In this document: piece after piece, positions 34,370-43,239 of the stretch | Layout of the letters: every line of letters starts with the position of its first letter | How positions within the stretch are numbered: position 1 is the stretch's first letter | Assembly: GCF_029433515.1 (NCBI RefSeq) | Contig: NZ_JAQTIG010000003.1 | Location: forward strand, 177,202 to 241,201 | Direction: 5' to 3' | Source: Lactobacillus sp. ESL0679 | GTDB taxonomy: Bacteria; Bacillota; Bacilli; Lactobacillales; Lactobacillaceae | DNA length: 64,000 bases | Position numbers and translations under genes: made by a program | Notes under the pieces: generated by a model | The model's database searches: none | Told to the model about the DNA's origin: nothing | The model's input: only the letters and a program-made list of their open reading frames with translations

Positions 34370-35137
34370 ATGATTATTAATATTAAACAAGAGTTTTATA
34401 AACAACGACATAAAAGAATTATATGGTTTATACCTGTAATTCTTTTAATATTAATGATAATGGCTTTATGTACTTTAGGATATGGAGAGTCGAAACGCTT
34501 ATTGATGACCTGTTATGATGCGCCAGACTGGATAATGTTTATTTTAGTAATTATTGGGTCAACGATGTTTTCGATGGAATTCCAAAATAATGCAATTTTG
34601 ACAATATTGTATAAAGCTTCTAAAAAATTAGACGTTTACCTATCTAAATATATTGTAGTTATTATCTATGATTGCTTTTTACATGTATTAGCAATTATTT
34701 TTACCATTGGGTTGAAGTCGATAACTATGGGTACCACAATAACTTGGACTACTATTTATGAATATCATCAACCAATTTGGCTAAATATGCTTAATACAAT
34801 GTTAATCGATTTGTTAACAACGATGCTGATTATCAGCTTAGTATTTTTGTTATCTTGCTTGATTACTAGTAATGCAATTGTGATTACAACTAGTTTTTTG
34901 GTTATCTTTTTAGGACAAGCAGTTTCAGCAAATTTATTAAATTTGGGCAAGTTCGTTAACGTGCTTAAATGGAATCCACTGAATATGGTTAGCCTAACTA
35001 GGCAATACTATAACTTTGCAATGTATTATTCGACAACTCATCTTGAAAATGTACAAATTATATTAGGGACGTTGGGATACTTACTAATATTTTTTATTCT
35101 TGGTTATATGATTTTTAGGAAAAGGAAGTTTTACTAG
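34370..35137 (+). CDS. ABC-2 type permease, paralogue of the preceding gene
   Basis: 255 residues, six predicted helices, sharing MFSMEFQNNAIL and LKWNPLNMVSL with its neighbour. Last gene of the XRE-ATPase-permease-permease unit, with a terminator-like hairpin about 80 bp later. Confidence 0.82.
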   Translation: MIINIKQEFYKQRHKRIIWFIPVILLILMIMALCTLGYGESKRLLMTCYDAPDWIMFILVIIGSTMFSMEFQNNAILTILYKASKKLDVYLSKYIVVIIYDCFLHVLAIIFTIGLKSITMGTTITWTTIYEYHQPIWLNMLNTMLIDLLTTMLIISLVFLLSCLITSNAIVITTSFLVIFLGQAVSANLLNLGKFVNVLKWNPLNMVSLTRQYYNFAMYYSTTHLENVQIILGTLGYLLIFFILGYMIFRKRKFY

Positions 35138-35217
35138 GCCATATTTTTAATCAGTCGAAATAATAAAGTTTTTAACTAATATTCGGTTAATTAGTTTAGT
35201 TTTAATAATAGTTTGCT

Positions 35218-35255
35218 AAAAAGGTGGTAGTAAGAAATTACCGCCTTTTTGTTTT
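35218..35255 (+). terminator. Terminator of the ABC exporter operon
   Basis: AAAAAGGTGGTA and TTACCGCCTTTTT pair around a short loop, followed by G and T's. Confidence 0.8.
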
Positions 35256-35469
35256 GTCCTCGTTAATGATAAAACAGAAACATTAAATCATATTTTTGGT
35301 AAATAATTAACTATTTAAGCAGTAAAAGCGAATATTCACTTTAAAAAGTAACTTACTTTTAATAAATTACGAATTTTTATTAAGAAAAGATAGTTGTGCT
35401 GAAGCGTAATTTATCTTAAAATTAGGGAGAAAAACAAACAGTTAATACAAGATATAGTGGTGCGAACGT
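35256..35469. other. Regulatory spacer upstream of the Ugp-like operon
   Basis: With the terminator this makes a 330-bp gap. It has no gene. It contains a perfect 17-bp palindrome (35344-35360) and, at 35370-35379, CGAATTTTTA, which also occurs at 49720-49729 upstream of the second binding protein. No clear -35/-10 pair was seen. Confidence 0.5.
35344..35360. promoter_or_regulatory. Perfect 17-bp palindrome, candidate operator of the Ugp-like operon
   Basis: AAAAGTAACTTACTTTT reads the same on both strands around a central C. It lies 110 bp before the ATPase start and is not followed by a T-tract or linked to a stem-loop terminator, so a protein binding site is more likely. Confidence 0.5.
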
Positions 35470-36555
35470 ATGGATGATAACAAATTCGTTGAAGTAAAAA
35501 ATCTCAGGAAAGTCTACGACAATGGGCATGAGGCCATTAAGGACGTTAGCTTTTCTGTTAAAAAGGGGGATCTGGTTTGTCTTTTGGGGCCATCTGGCTG
35601 TGGTAAAACAACTATTTTGAATATATTAGCAGGCTTACTTAGTCCAACTGCTGGTGATATTTTATTTGGTGGCAAATCGGTAGTGAAGATTGCGCCTAAA
35701 GACCGACACATTGGCTATGTTTTTCAAAACTATGCCTTATATCCGCACATGACGGTTCTGCAAAATGTTATGTTTCCGCTAGTAGTTGGCAAACAAAAGA
35801 AGTCAAAGACGGAAGCAGAGCAAATTGCGCGCAAGTACATGGAACTGACACAGATTACAGATTTAGCCGAAGAAAAGCCGGGTAACTTATCGGGTGGTCA
35901 GCAGCAGCGGGTGGCAATTGCTCGGGCATTGGTTCAGGAGCCGCAGATTTTATTAATGGATGAGCCGCTATCTAACCTTGATGCTCGTTTGCGCTTGAAA
36001 ATCCGTGAAGAAATTCGTTCATTGGTTAAGTCGGTAGGGATTACAACACTATTTGTTACTCACGATCAAGAAGAAGCTTTGTCAATCGGTGACAAGATTA
36101 TTCTTTTCAATGATGGTGTTATTCAGCAGGATGATCTGGGACAGAACTTTTATTTGGAACCAAATAATTACTTTGTTGCTAACTTTGTCGGTAATCCTGT
36201 AATTGATAATTTTAAGGTTACTAAGACTGCTGATGAACTTCAGGGTAGTGATTTTACAATTAAATTGGCAGAGCTGGAGCAATCACGATTTAAGCGTAAC
36301 TTGCCGGATGGTGAATATACACTGTCGGTGCGGCCAGAAAATATTGTCCCGCAAGAAGATGGTGTCTTGACAACACAGATTGATGATGTTGAGTTAATTG
36401 GCCGTGAACGAATTTTGAAGTTTACTCATGATGATGTTCAGGCTCGGTCATTGGTGAACTTGGAATCGACATTAAGGCGTGGTGACCAGATCAAATTGGC
36501 ACTGCGACTTGACCGCATCTTTCTCTTTACACTCGAAGGAGAGCGCGTGTACTAA
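35470..36555 (+). CDS. ugpC: ABC importer ATPase (UgpC/MsmK family)
   Basis: 361 residues. Walker A GPSGCGKTT (about 38-46), signature LSGGQQQR (about 138-145), Walker B LLMDEPLSNLD and switch His in VTHDQEE. It also has the C-terminal TOBE/MalK regulatory domain (about 235-360). It energises the permeases that follow and overlaps the first by one base. UgpC-type ATPases can serve several CUT1 importers. Confidence 0.88.
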   Translation: MDDNKFVEVKNLRKVYDNGHEAIKDVSFSVKKGDLVCLLGPSGCGKTTILNILAGLLSPTAGDILFGGKSVVKIAPKDRHIGYVFQNYALYPHMTVLQNVMFPLVVGKQKKSKTEAEQIARKYMELTQITDLAEEKPGNLSGGQQQRVAIARALVQEPQILLMDEPLSNLDARLRLKIREEIRSLVKSVGITTLFVTHDQEEALSIGDKIILFNDGVIQQDDLGQNFYLEPNNYFVANFVGNPVIDNFKVTKTADELQGSDFTIKLAELEQSRFKRNLPDGEYTLSVRPENIVPQEDGVLTTQIDDVELIGRERILKFTHDDVQARSLVNLESTLRRGDQIKLALRLDRIFLFTLEGERVY

Positions 36556-37421
36556 TGAAGACAAATCAAAAAAAGGCGTGGTTGTTCTTAGCGCCGACAA
36601 TTATTTTTGTTACATTATTTAGCATTTATCCTATCTTGCGTGCCTTTGGTATGAGCTTGCAAAAGGGGTCGTTAATTGACTTAACATGGGCTGGCTTCAG
36701 CAATTATCAGTATATCTTTCATGATCCTGAATTTTGGCTGGCTATTAAAAATACCATCTTGTACGCTGTTATTTCAGTACCGGTCGGCCTAGCAATTTCG
36801 ATTATGCTAGCGTGGATTATTTTTAGCAAAGTTAAGCACAAGACTTTCTTTGAAACGACGTTCTTTATGCCGTATGTAACTTCAACAATCGCGATTGGGA
36901 TTGTCTTTCGCTATATTTTTAACGGGGACTACGGAATGCTGAACTTTATTTTGCGCTGCTTGCACCTGCCAGCACCGGACTGGATTGATGATCCGGCAAT
37001 GTCTTTGATTACGATTATTATCTTTGGTATTTGGTCGGGATTAGCCTTTAACATCGTTATTTTGATGGGAGCATTGCGCAATATTGATCCGAACTTTTAC
37101 ACAATTGCCGATATGTATGGTGCGAGCGGCAAAGACAAGTTCTGGCGGATTACGATGCCCGAATTAGTGCCGACGATTGCCTTTTTGTTAACGATGAACA
37201 TTATTGGTGCCTTTAAAATTTATACTTCGGTTTATGCCTTATTCAATGGGCAAGCTGGGGTCGGTAATTCCGGGACAACCGCGGTTTTCTATATTTATAA
37301 CAAATTCCAGATTGTTGGTACGCCGGGTGTAGCGATGGCGGCAACAGTTGTCTTATTTTTAATTATTTTGTTTGCGACATTCTTGCAGCGCAAAATGATG
37401 AAGAAGATAGGAGAAAATTAG
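36555..37421 (+). CDS. ugpA: CUT1 ABC permease (UgpA-like)
   Basis: 288 residues with six membrane helices and the EAA loop (FYTIADMYGASGKDKFWRITMPEL, about 187-210) that docks on the ATPase. UgpA/LacF-type. It starts in the TAATG overlap with the ATPase stop and ends directly before the second permease. Confidence 0.87.
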   Translation: MKTNQKKAWLFLAPTIIFVTLFSIYPILRAFGMSLQKGSLIDLTWAGFSNYQYIFHDPEFWLAIKNTILYAVISVPVGLAISIMLAWIIFSKVKHKTFFETTFFMPYVTSTIAIGIVFRYIFNGDYGMLNFILRCLHLPAPDWIDDPAMSLITIIIFGIWSGLAFNIVILMGALRNIDPNFYTIADMYGASGKDKFWRITMPELVPTIAFLLTMNIIGAFKIYTSVYALFNGQAGVGNSGTTAVFYIYNKFQIVGTPGVAMAATVVLFLIILFATFLQRKMMKKIGEN

Positions 37422-38246
37422 ATGAAAAAACTGCGTTTAGGTGTGTTGTTCAGTTATATTATTTTATTTATCTTCGCAATTATTACGGTTTTTCCGTTCA
37501 TTTACATGCTATTGGGTGGACTAATGAGCTTTCAAGAAACGACGTCAATCCCACCGACGCTCATTCCGCATCACTTTGAATGGAGTAATTATGCAAAGGT
37601 CTTTGCTCGGGCTCCTTTTGCTCGGTACTTTTTCAATACAGTGCTGACCGCCAGTATTACAACGATTGTCAGCCTATTTAATTCACTGCTTGGTGCATTT
37701 GCGATGGTTAACCTGCACTTTAAGGGCAAGGGCATTGTGCAGATGGTGCTGCTCTCTTTATTAATGGTGCCGGGAGAAGCGATTATCTTTACCAATTACA
37801 ACACGATTGCCCACATGGGTCTGCTCAATACTTATATTGGGTTAGTGTTGCCGTTTTTAACGTCAATTTTTTACATGTATTACCTGCAAAGTTACTTTGG
37901 CTCGATTTCAGAGACAATTTATAAGGCAGCCATGATTGATGGGGCCAGTGATTGGGAATACATTTGGAAAATCTTGGTTCCAATGTCCAAAGGTGGCCTA
38001 TTTACTGTGGGCCTGCTTAGCTTTATTTCAGGGTGGAATTCATTTCTGTGGCCACTCTTAGTAACTAATGAAGATACGATGCGGCTATTGAACAATGGTT
38101 TATCAACTTTTGCATCCGATGCCGGGAGTGAAACTCAACTGCAATTAGCTGCGGCAACGCTGACGGTGTTACCAATTTTGATTTTGTACTTTATTTTTAG
38201 AAAACAGATTATCCAAGGAGTGGTACGTAATGACCTTAAAGGATAA
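37422..38246 (+). CDS. ugpE: CUT1 ABC permease (UgpE-like)
   Basis: 274 residues, six helices, EAA loop IYKAAMIDGASDWEYIWKILVPM (about 167-189). Partner of the preceding permease, with one base between them. Its 3' end overlaps the metallo-hydrolase by 17 nt, so the hydrolase is part of the transport operon. Confidence 0.87.
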   Translation: MKKLRLGVLFSYIILFIFAIITVFPFIYMLLGGLMSFQETTSIPPTLIPHHFEWSNYAKVFARAPFARYFFNTVLTASITTIVSLFNSLLGAFAMVNLHFKGKGIVQMVLLSLLMVPGEAIIFTNYNTIAHMGLLNTYIGLVLPFLTSIFYMYYLQSYFGSISETIYKAAMIDGASDWEYIWKILVPMSKGGLFTVGLLSFISGWNSFLWPLLVTNEDTMRLLNNGLSTFASDAGSETQLQLAAATLTVLPILILYFIFRKQIIQGVVRNDLKG

Positions 38247-39525
38247 GACAACAATTACTTTTTATAATGGTTTGACAACAATTGGCGGACCAATGATTGA
38301 GGTTGCTTATAACAAGTCACATGTGCTGTTTGACTTAGGGGAAGTTTTTCGGCCAGAGTTAAACTTGCCCGATGAAAGTTACGCAACTTTAATTAAAAAT
38401 CAGTTAATTGGGGATGTGCCAGACTTTTATGATCCACAACTGACCGGCAAGGCGATTAATCATGAGCGTTGGGAGCATGCGGCTGCGTACATGTCGCACT
38501 TGCATCTTGACCACAGCAAGGCAATGAACTTTTTGGCACCAGAGGTACCACTTTATGCTGGGCCAATTACTGCTAAAATGCTGCCAGCATTAAATAAATT
38601 GGGCGATTTTCTGCTGCCATCCGCAGGGCATGCAGCTAATTATACGCGGCCGATTATTGCGGCAGAATATCGGCAGCCAATCAAGGTTGGCGACATTACC
38701 CTTGAAGTGTGGCCGAGTGATCATGATGCCTATGGGGCAACTGGCTTAATTGTGACAACTCCTGATAAGCAGATTGCTTATACTGGCGACATTCGCTTGC
38801 ATGGCTATCATCCCGACTGGGTGCACCAATTTTTGGCAGCTGCCAAAGGCAGTGATGCGCTCATTATTGAAGGCACTGGAGTTTCTTGGCCTGAAGAACA
38901 GCATGATCAAAATAGTGAAGAATTCACCGGCCCGAAGAATGAGCGGGAATTGACGGAGCAGATTATCGCACTTCAACGGGAAAATCCAGAGCGCCAGATG
39001 ACGTTTAATACTTATTCAACTAATGTTGAACGCTTGTTAAGAATTATCAGTGATTCGCCGCGGCAAGTCGTGTTGCATGCGTCACGGGCACACTTGCTCA
39101 AAGAGAGTTTGGGTAAGGATTATCCATATTACTACTTGCCACAGGATGAAAGGTTTGCTGACTTACGACCGGAACTGGCAATTCCTTACCAAGAATTGTT
39201 AGCAGATAAGGGCAAATACTTGTGGCAGGCAGTAACTGACTTTGACAAGTTGCAAGAAGGCGGCATTTATATTCATTCAAATGCAGAACCGTTAGGCGAG
39301 TTTGACCCTGCTTATCGGCCATTTGTTGAACAATTTGCGGCAAAGAAGATTGAGTTTAAGGCATTGCGCTGTTCTGGTCATGCGGATGTTAAAGAACTCA
39401 AAGAAATTATTGCCGAGGTTCAGCCAGCAATGCTAATTCCGGTGCACACATTGCATCCGGAGCTGGAAGAGAACCCATTTGGAAAGCGGATTTTACCTGA
39501 GCGTAATCAAACAGTTACGCTTTAG
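38230..39525 (+). CDS. Beta-CASP-like metallo-beta-lactamase-fold hydrolase in the ABC operon
   Basis: 431 residues. Metal site: SHLHLDH (His90, His92, Asp94, His95), His165 (SDHD), Asp187 (TGDIRLHG) and C-terminal His406 (PVHTLHPE). Between them lie RNase J/beta-CASP-like segments (NTYSTNVERLLRI, VVLHASRAHLL, CSGHADVKELKEI). It differs from RNase J in being shorter (431 versus about 555) and in being translated with a solute importer. By family it cleaves phosphodiester or related bonds. Inferred: it processes the imported phosphorylated compound. An RNA-processing role remains possible. Confidence 0.8.
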   Translation: MTLKDKTTITFYNGLTTIGGPMIEVAYNKSHVLFDLGEVFRPELNLPDESYATLIKNQLIGDVPDFYDPQLTGKAINHERWEHAAAYMSHLHLDHSKAMNFLAPEVPLYAGPITAKMLPALNKLGDFLLPSAGHAANYTRPIIAAEYRQPIKVGDITLEVWPSDHDAYGATGLIVTTPDKQIAYTGDIRLHGYHPDWVHQFLAAAKGSDALIIEGTGVSWPEEQHDQNSEEFTGPKNERELTEQIIALQRENPERQMTFNTYSTNVERLLRIISDSPRQVVLHASRAHLLKESLGKDYPYYYLPQDERFADLRPELAIPYQELLADKGKYLWQAVTDFDKLQEGGIYIHSNAEPLGEFDPAYRPFVEQFAAKKIEFKALRCSGHADVKELKEIIAEVQPAMLIPVHTLHPELEENPFGKRILPERNQTVTL

Positions 39526-39570
39526 TGAATCAAAATTTATTGTTTAGTTTTATTTTGGGAGGTTTACCAA

Positions 39571-40878
39571 ATGAAGTTTAGTAGAAAACTAGCAGCGGCT
39601 TTTGCCACCGGTTTGGTGTTAATGGGGACAGCTGCATGTTCTAATGGTAGCAATTCTTCTTCTTCGTCATCAAGTACGGACAAGATTCCGACAAAGATTA
39701 CCAAGAAGACCAATATTGTTTTCTGGCACGGAATGACTGGTGTTCAGCAGGCAACATTGAAGAAGCTGACACAGGAATTTGAGCAAAAGAACCCGAAGAT
39801 TACAGTTAAGTTGGAAAATCAAGGTGCGTACAATGATTTACAAGCTAAGATTAATTCAACATTGCAGTCGCCAAATAACTTACCAACAATCACGCAGGCT
39901 TATCCAGATTGGTTGTACACAGCTTCAAAGAATAAGCTGCTGGTTGACTTAAAGCCATACATAAATAACAAAAATATTGGCTGGGGTTTAAGCAGTGCTT
40001 CTGATATTAAGCCAGCATTGCTTTCAGGTGCACAAATAGGCGGCGTTCAATACGGTATTCCATTCAATAAGTCGATTGAAACTTTGACTTACAATGCCGA
40101 TATGTTCAAGAAGTATGGGATTAAAAAGGCCCCAGCAACAATGGCGGAACTGAAGCAAGATGCCGAAACAATTTACACCAAGAGTAACCACAAGGTTGTT
40201 GGTGCTGGCTTTGACTCATTATCTAACTATTATGTTTTGGGGATGAAGAATGAGGGCGTTGACTTTTCAAGTAAAATTGATTTTGATGGTGCTACTTCTA
40301 AGAAAGTTATCAACTATTATGCCGATGGTATCAAGAAGGGCTACTTCAGAACTGCAGGGTCAGAACATTACCTTTCAGGACCATTTGCTAACCAAAAAGT
40401 AGCAATGTATATCGGAACTTCTGCTGGTGAAGGCTTTGTTAAGCAAGGTGTAGGCAACAGATTCACTTATGATGTTGCTCCTCGTCCTGGTAAGTACACA
40501 ATGCAACAAGGGACAGATATTTACATGTTTAAGCATGCAAGTGCTGACCAAAAGGCTGCTGCCTTTCTCTTCATTAAGTTCTTGGTTTCAAAATCAAGTC
40601 AGCTTGAATGGGCTAATGCCACAGGTTATATTCCAGTTAACCAAAGTGTAGTTGACTCTAAGGCTTATAAGTCTAACAAGAAGATTAAGCTGCCAGCCAA
40701 ATTGGAAAGTGCTATGAAGAACTTGTACAGTGTTCCCGTTATCAAGGATGCTGGTGCAGCTTATGGTCAGCTTAACCCAATCATGCAGAGTATCTACGCT
40801 GCTGCACAAAAGAAGCAGAATACAGACAGTACCATTAAGACTGGTAAGTCAAAATTTGACGCTGCATGGAAACAATAA
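39571..40878 (+). CDS. ugpB: Extracellular solute-binding lipoprotein (UgpB-like)
   Basis: 435 residues. A type II signal peptide with lipidated Cys23 (LMGTAACS), a serine-rich linker, then a family 1 binding protein starting with NIVFWHGMTG. The FWHGM and YGIPFNKSIETLTYN stretches match glycerol-3-phosphate/glycerophosphodiester binding proteins (UgpB). GGGAGG RBS. It is the last gene of the operon, terminated at 40909. A close paralogue lies at 49838. Confidence 0.88.
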   Translation: MKFSRKLAAAFATGLVLMGTAACSNGSNSSSSSSSTDKIPTKITKKTNIVFWHGMTGVQQATLKKLTQEFEQKNPKITVKLENQGAYNDLQAKINSTLQSPNNLPTITQAYPDWLYTASKNKLLVDLKPYINNKNIGWGLSSASDIKPALLSGAQIGGVQYGIPFNKSIETLTYNADMFKKYGIKKAPATMAELKQDAETIYTKSNHKVVGAGFDSLSNYYVLGMKNEGVDFSSKIDFDGATSKKVINYYADGIKKGYFRTAGSEHYLSGPFANQKVAMYIGTSAGEGFVKQGVGNRFTYDVAPRPGKYTMQQGTDIYMFKHASADQKAAAFLFIKFLVSKSSQLEWANATGYIPVNQSVVDSKAYKSNKKIKLPAKLESAMKNLYSVPVIKDAGAAYGQLNPIMQSIYAAAQKKQNTDSTIKTGKSKFDAAWKQ

Positions 40879-40908
40879 AAACTAAACATTAATGTAATTA
40901 TTTACAAT

Positions 40909-40946
40909 AAAAGGACCTATTCCAATTACGGAATAGGTCCTTTTTG
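40909..40946. terminator. Bidirectional terminator ugpB / lysR
   Basis: AAAAGGACCTATTCC (40909-40923) pairs perfectly with GGAATAGGTCCTTTT (40930-40944) around AATTAC. It separates convergent genes. Confidence 0.9.
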
Positions 40947-40957
40947 TGATGGGAAAA

Positions 40958-41869
40958 TTACCATCGCGATTTAGAAATGTTAATTGCTTGGGCAATGTAC
41001 TTACTGACAATCGCAATTTCATCTTTCTTAGTCGAATTAACTGAAGATAAAATACCGTATGACAATTTTTGCGGCGTAACTAATGGCGTATAACGTAAGT
41101 CTGAATCGCTCTTGTTATATAGAACACTAGGAACAATTCCGATGCCCATTTTGGCCCGTACATACGCAACTAAAATAGATGAATCCGTTTCTTCTTTGAA
41201 GCTAATGTCATAGTCGCTACTTTGTAGGCTGAATTTGAGACTTTCGACTGCGGGAAAATTATCGCTGCCATTCCACAGATAAATCTTGCGGCCAATCAGA
41301 TCGCTGAATTTGATACTGTCTTTCAGGTAAAGCCGGTCACCTTGGGCGATTACTACGGAAAAACCTTTTTGAAATAGTTCAAGATAAACTGTTTCCTTTT
41401 TCTCACTAATAATATCTTTTTGAATAATTAATAAGTCGATGGTGTCATCGTTAATTAAGTTACTGAGATCAAGTTTTTGACCAGGGTCGACAAAGACGGG
41501 GACCAGATCCAATTGGGTGTGGGAGTTAACCAATCTAAGTGCAATGGGCAGCCACTTTTTTTCAAAAGGTAAGTCAGTGTAGCCCATTTTTATTTTGCGC
41601 CGCTTAGTATTATTGCCCTGCTGCAAATTGCGAATGGTATCGCTAATTTCTGCTGCGGTCAGTGACATTTGATTATAGAAGATTTTGCCTTTTTCTGTTA
41701 AAAAAATCTTGTGGTAGCCGCGTTCAAAGAGCTTAATCTGTAATTCTTTTTCGAGGTTTTTAATGTTTTTGGAAACTGTCGATTGTGATAGGTACATTTC
41801 GTTAGCTGACTTAGTAAAGTTGAGATTTTTTGCCAAAGACAAAAAACAACGTATTTGCGTAGAGTTCAT
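40958..41869 (-). CDS. LysR-family regulator
   Basis: 303 residues. N-terminal LysR HTH (MNSTQIRCFLSLAKNLNFTKSANEMYLSQSTVSKNIKNLE) and a C-terminal co-inducer domain. It is divergent from the MFS-flavoprotein pair, with 110 bp between starts, so it most likely controls that operon. A pair of direct repeats in the gap is a plausible binding site. Confidence 0.9.
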   Translation of the reverse strand: MNSTQIRCFLSLAKNLNFTKSANEMYLSQSTVSKNIKNLEKELQIKLFERGYHKIFLTEKGKIFYNQMSLTAAEISDTIRNLQQGNNTKRRKIKMGYTDLPFEKKWLPIALRLVNSHTQLDLVPVFVDPGQKLDLSNLINDDTIDLLIIQKDIISEKKETVYLELFQKGFSVVIAQGDRLYLKDSIKFSDLIGRKIYLWNGSDNFPAVESLKFSLQSSDYDISFKEETDSSILVAYVRAKMGIGIVPSVLYNKSDSDLRYTPLVTPQKLSYGILSSVNSTKKDEIAIVSKYIAQAINISKSRW

Positions 41870-41884
41870 TTAATACAATTCCAT

Positions 41885-41921
41885 TTCATCATAGTGCTAT
41901 TCATTATTTAGTTCATCATAG
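41885..41921. promoter_or_regulatory. Direct-repeat candidate site for the LysR regulator
   Basis: TTCATCATAG occurs at 41885-41894 and 41912-41921, 27 bp apart, in the divergent spacer. Repeated sites of this kind suit a LysR tetramer. Confidence 0.45.
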
Positions 41922-41979
41922 CGTTAACATCAGTGTATTATCAAGTCATATTCAAAAGTATCAATGATGAGGTGATCAA

Positions 41980-43224
41980 ATGAGTAAGCAAAAAAGGAAT
42001 ATTAGACCTTGGGTAGTCATGTGCTGTATCGGATTGATTTCGGCAGCTTGCCTAGGATCAAGTATGGTATTGATGGGGTCATTTTTAGCGCCGTTAAGTC
42101 AAGCACTACATACACCAATCTCAACATTGTCATATTATTACACAGTTTTAGTATTGGCGATGGCTGTGATGACACCAAACGTACCGAAAATTTTGGCAAA
42201 AGTTAATAATAAATTATTATTTGCAGTTGCTAGTTTGGCAGTTGCCGTTAGTTTATTTTTAATGCCACACTTTACAGCAGTTTGGATGTTCTTTGTAATT
42301 GCCATTATTATCGGTGTTGCAATTTCATTTATGTCATTCACACCAGTTGGAATCTTAATTGATAACTGGTTTAGTGACCAAGCGGGATTTGCCATCGGCT
42401 TGTGCTGGGCAATCACGTCTGTCTTTCAAGGGATTATGAGTCCTGTATTGTCAGTCTTAATTACTAAGTATGGCTGGCAACAGAGTATGACAATATTAGC
42501 AATTATCGTTGCAGTCTTGAGTATTCCATGTGCCTTATTTGGAATTAACTTTACGCCTGAACTAGAAGGACGCAAGCCATATGGCTATAAGAAAGATGCG
42601 ACTGATGATACTGAAGAAGCTAGTGTAAAGCCAGTTTCTAATCACGAATTATTTAAATCTGTCACATTTTGGTTGTTGTTAGCAATCGTAATCTTGCTGC
42701 AATTCCCAGCTGTAATGAACCAAATGTTCCCAACTTATGCTGCTAGTGCAGGCTTTAGTGGCGAAGTTGGCGGCTTTATGGTTACGGCCGCAATGGTATT
42801 TGATATTTTTCTTAATCCATTGGTTGGATCGACTTGTGATAAGTATGGTGCTGAAAAAGCCAGTTTGTTCTGGTTAGCAATTTCTGTTGTTTCGTATATC
42901 TTACTGATTCTTGCAACTAACATGCACTCGGCTAACTTAGCAATTTTCAGTGCCGGAATTAATGATATTTTCTATGTCTACTTGGGAACAGGAATTACGA
43001 CAATTGCAACGGCGGCATTGGGCAAACGTGCCTTTGCTAAAGGCTTTTCGTATGTTAACTCGATTGCCTTTCTGATTGGGGCTTTTGCAATGCCACTTAA
43101 CAATTTAATTGCCGAAAAATTTGGTGGTTTTAACGCTGTTTATGTGTTCTTTGCTGTAATTGCAATCCTTATTATGGTCTTGGTTGCCGTAATTGCGAAA
43201 AAGCATTTTGAAACAGAAAGTTAG
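41980..43224 (+). CDS. MFS transporter, OFA (oxalate/formate antiporter)-like
   Basis: 414 residues, about 12 helices, with the N-terminal MVLMGSFLAPLSQAL and the FMSFTPVGILIDNWFSDQAGFAIGLCW loop typical of OFA-type carboxylate carriers. It has a GAGGTGA RBS. It is followed 15 bp later by a flavoprotein reductase, so it probably brings in that enzyme's carboxylate substrate or exchanges it for the product. Confidence 0.82.
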   Translation: MSKQKRNIRPWVVMCCIGLISAACLGSSMVLMGSFLAPLSQALHTPISTLSYYYTVLVLAMAVMTPNVPKILAKVNNKLLFAVASLAVAVSLFLMPHFTAVWMFFVIAIIIGVAISFMSFTPVGILIDNWFSDQAGFAIGLCWAITSVFQGIMSPVLSVLITKYGWQQSMTILAIIVAVLSIPCALFGINFTPELEGRKPYGYKKDATDDTEEASVKPVSNHELFKSVTFWLLLAIVILLQFPAVMNQMFPTYAASAGFSGEVGGFMVTAAMVFDIFLNPLVGSTCDKYGAEKASLFWLAISVVSYILLILATNMHSANLAIFSAGINDIFYVYLGTGITTIATAALGKRAFAKGFSYVNSIAFLIGAFAMPLNNLIAEKFGGFNAVYVFFAVIAILIMVLVAVIAKKHFETES

Positions 43225-43239
43225 TTAAGGAGATAAAAA

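Noticed and set aside
33593..35137. Possible pseudogene duplication of the ABC permease
   Set aside because: Both copies are full length, with intact starts, helices and motifs, so they look like a working heterodimer.
38230..39525. Calling the metallo-hydrolase RNase J (rnj)
   Set aside because: It is over 100 residues shorter than RNase J and embedded in a transport operon; only a beta-CASP-like resemblance is supportable.
42017..42416. Several antisense frames in the OFA-type MFS gene
   Set aside because: Hydrophobic codons of the transporter read backwards; no RBS or family resemblance.
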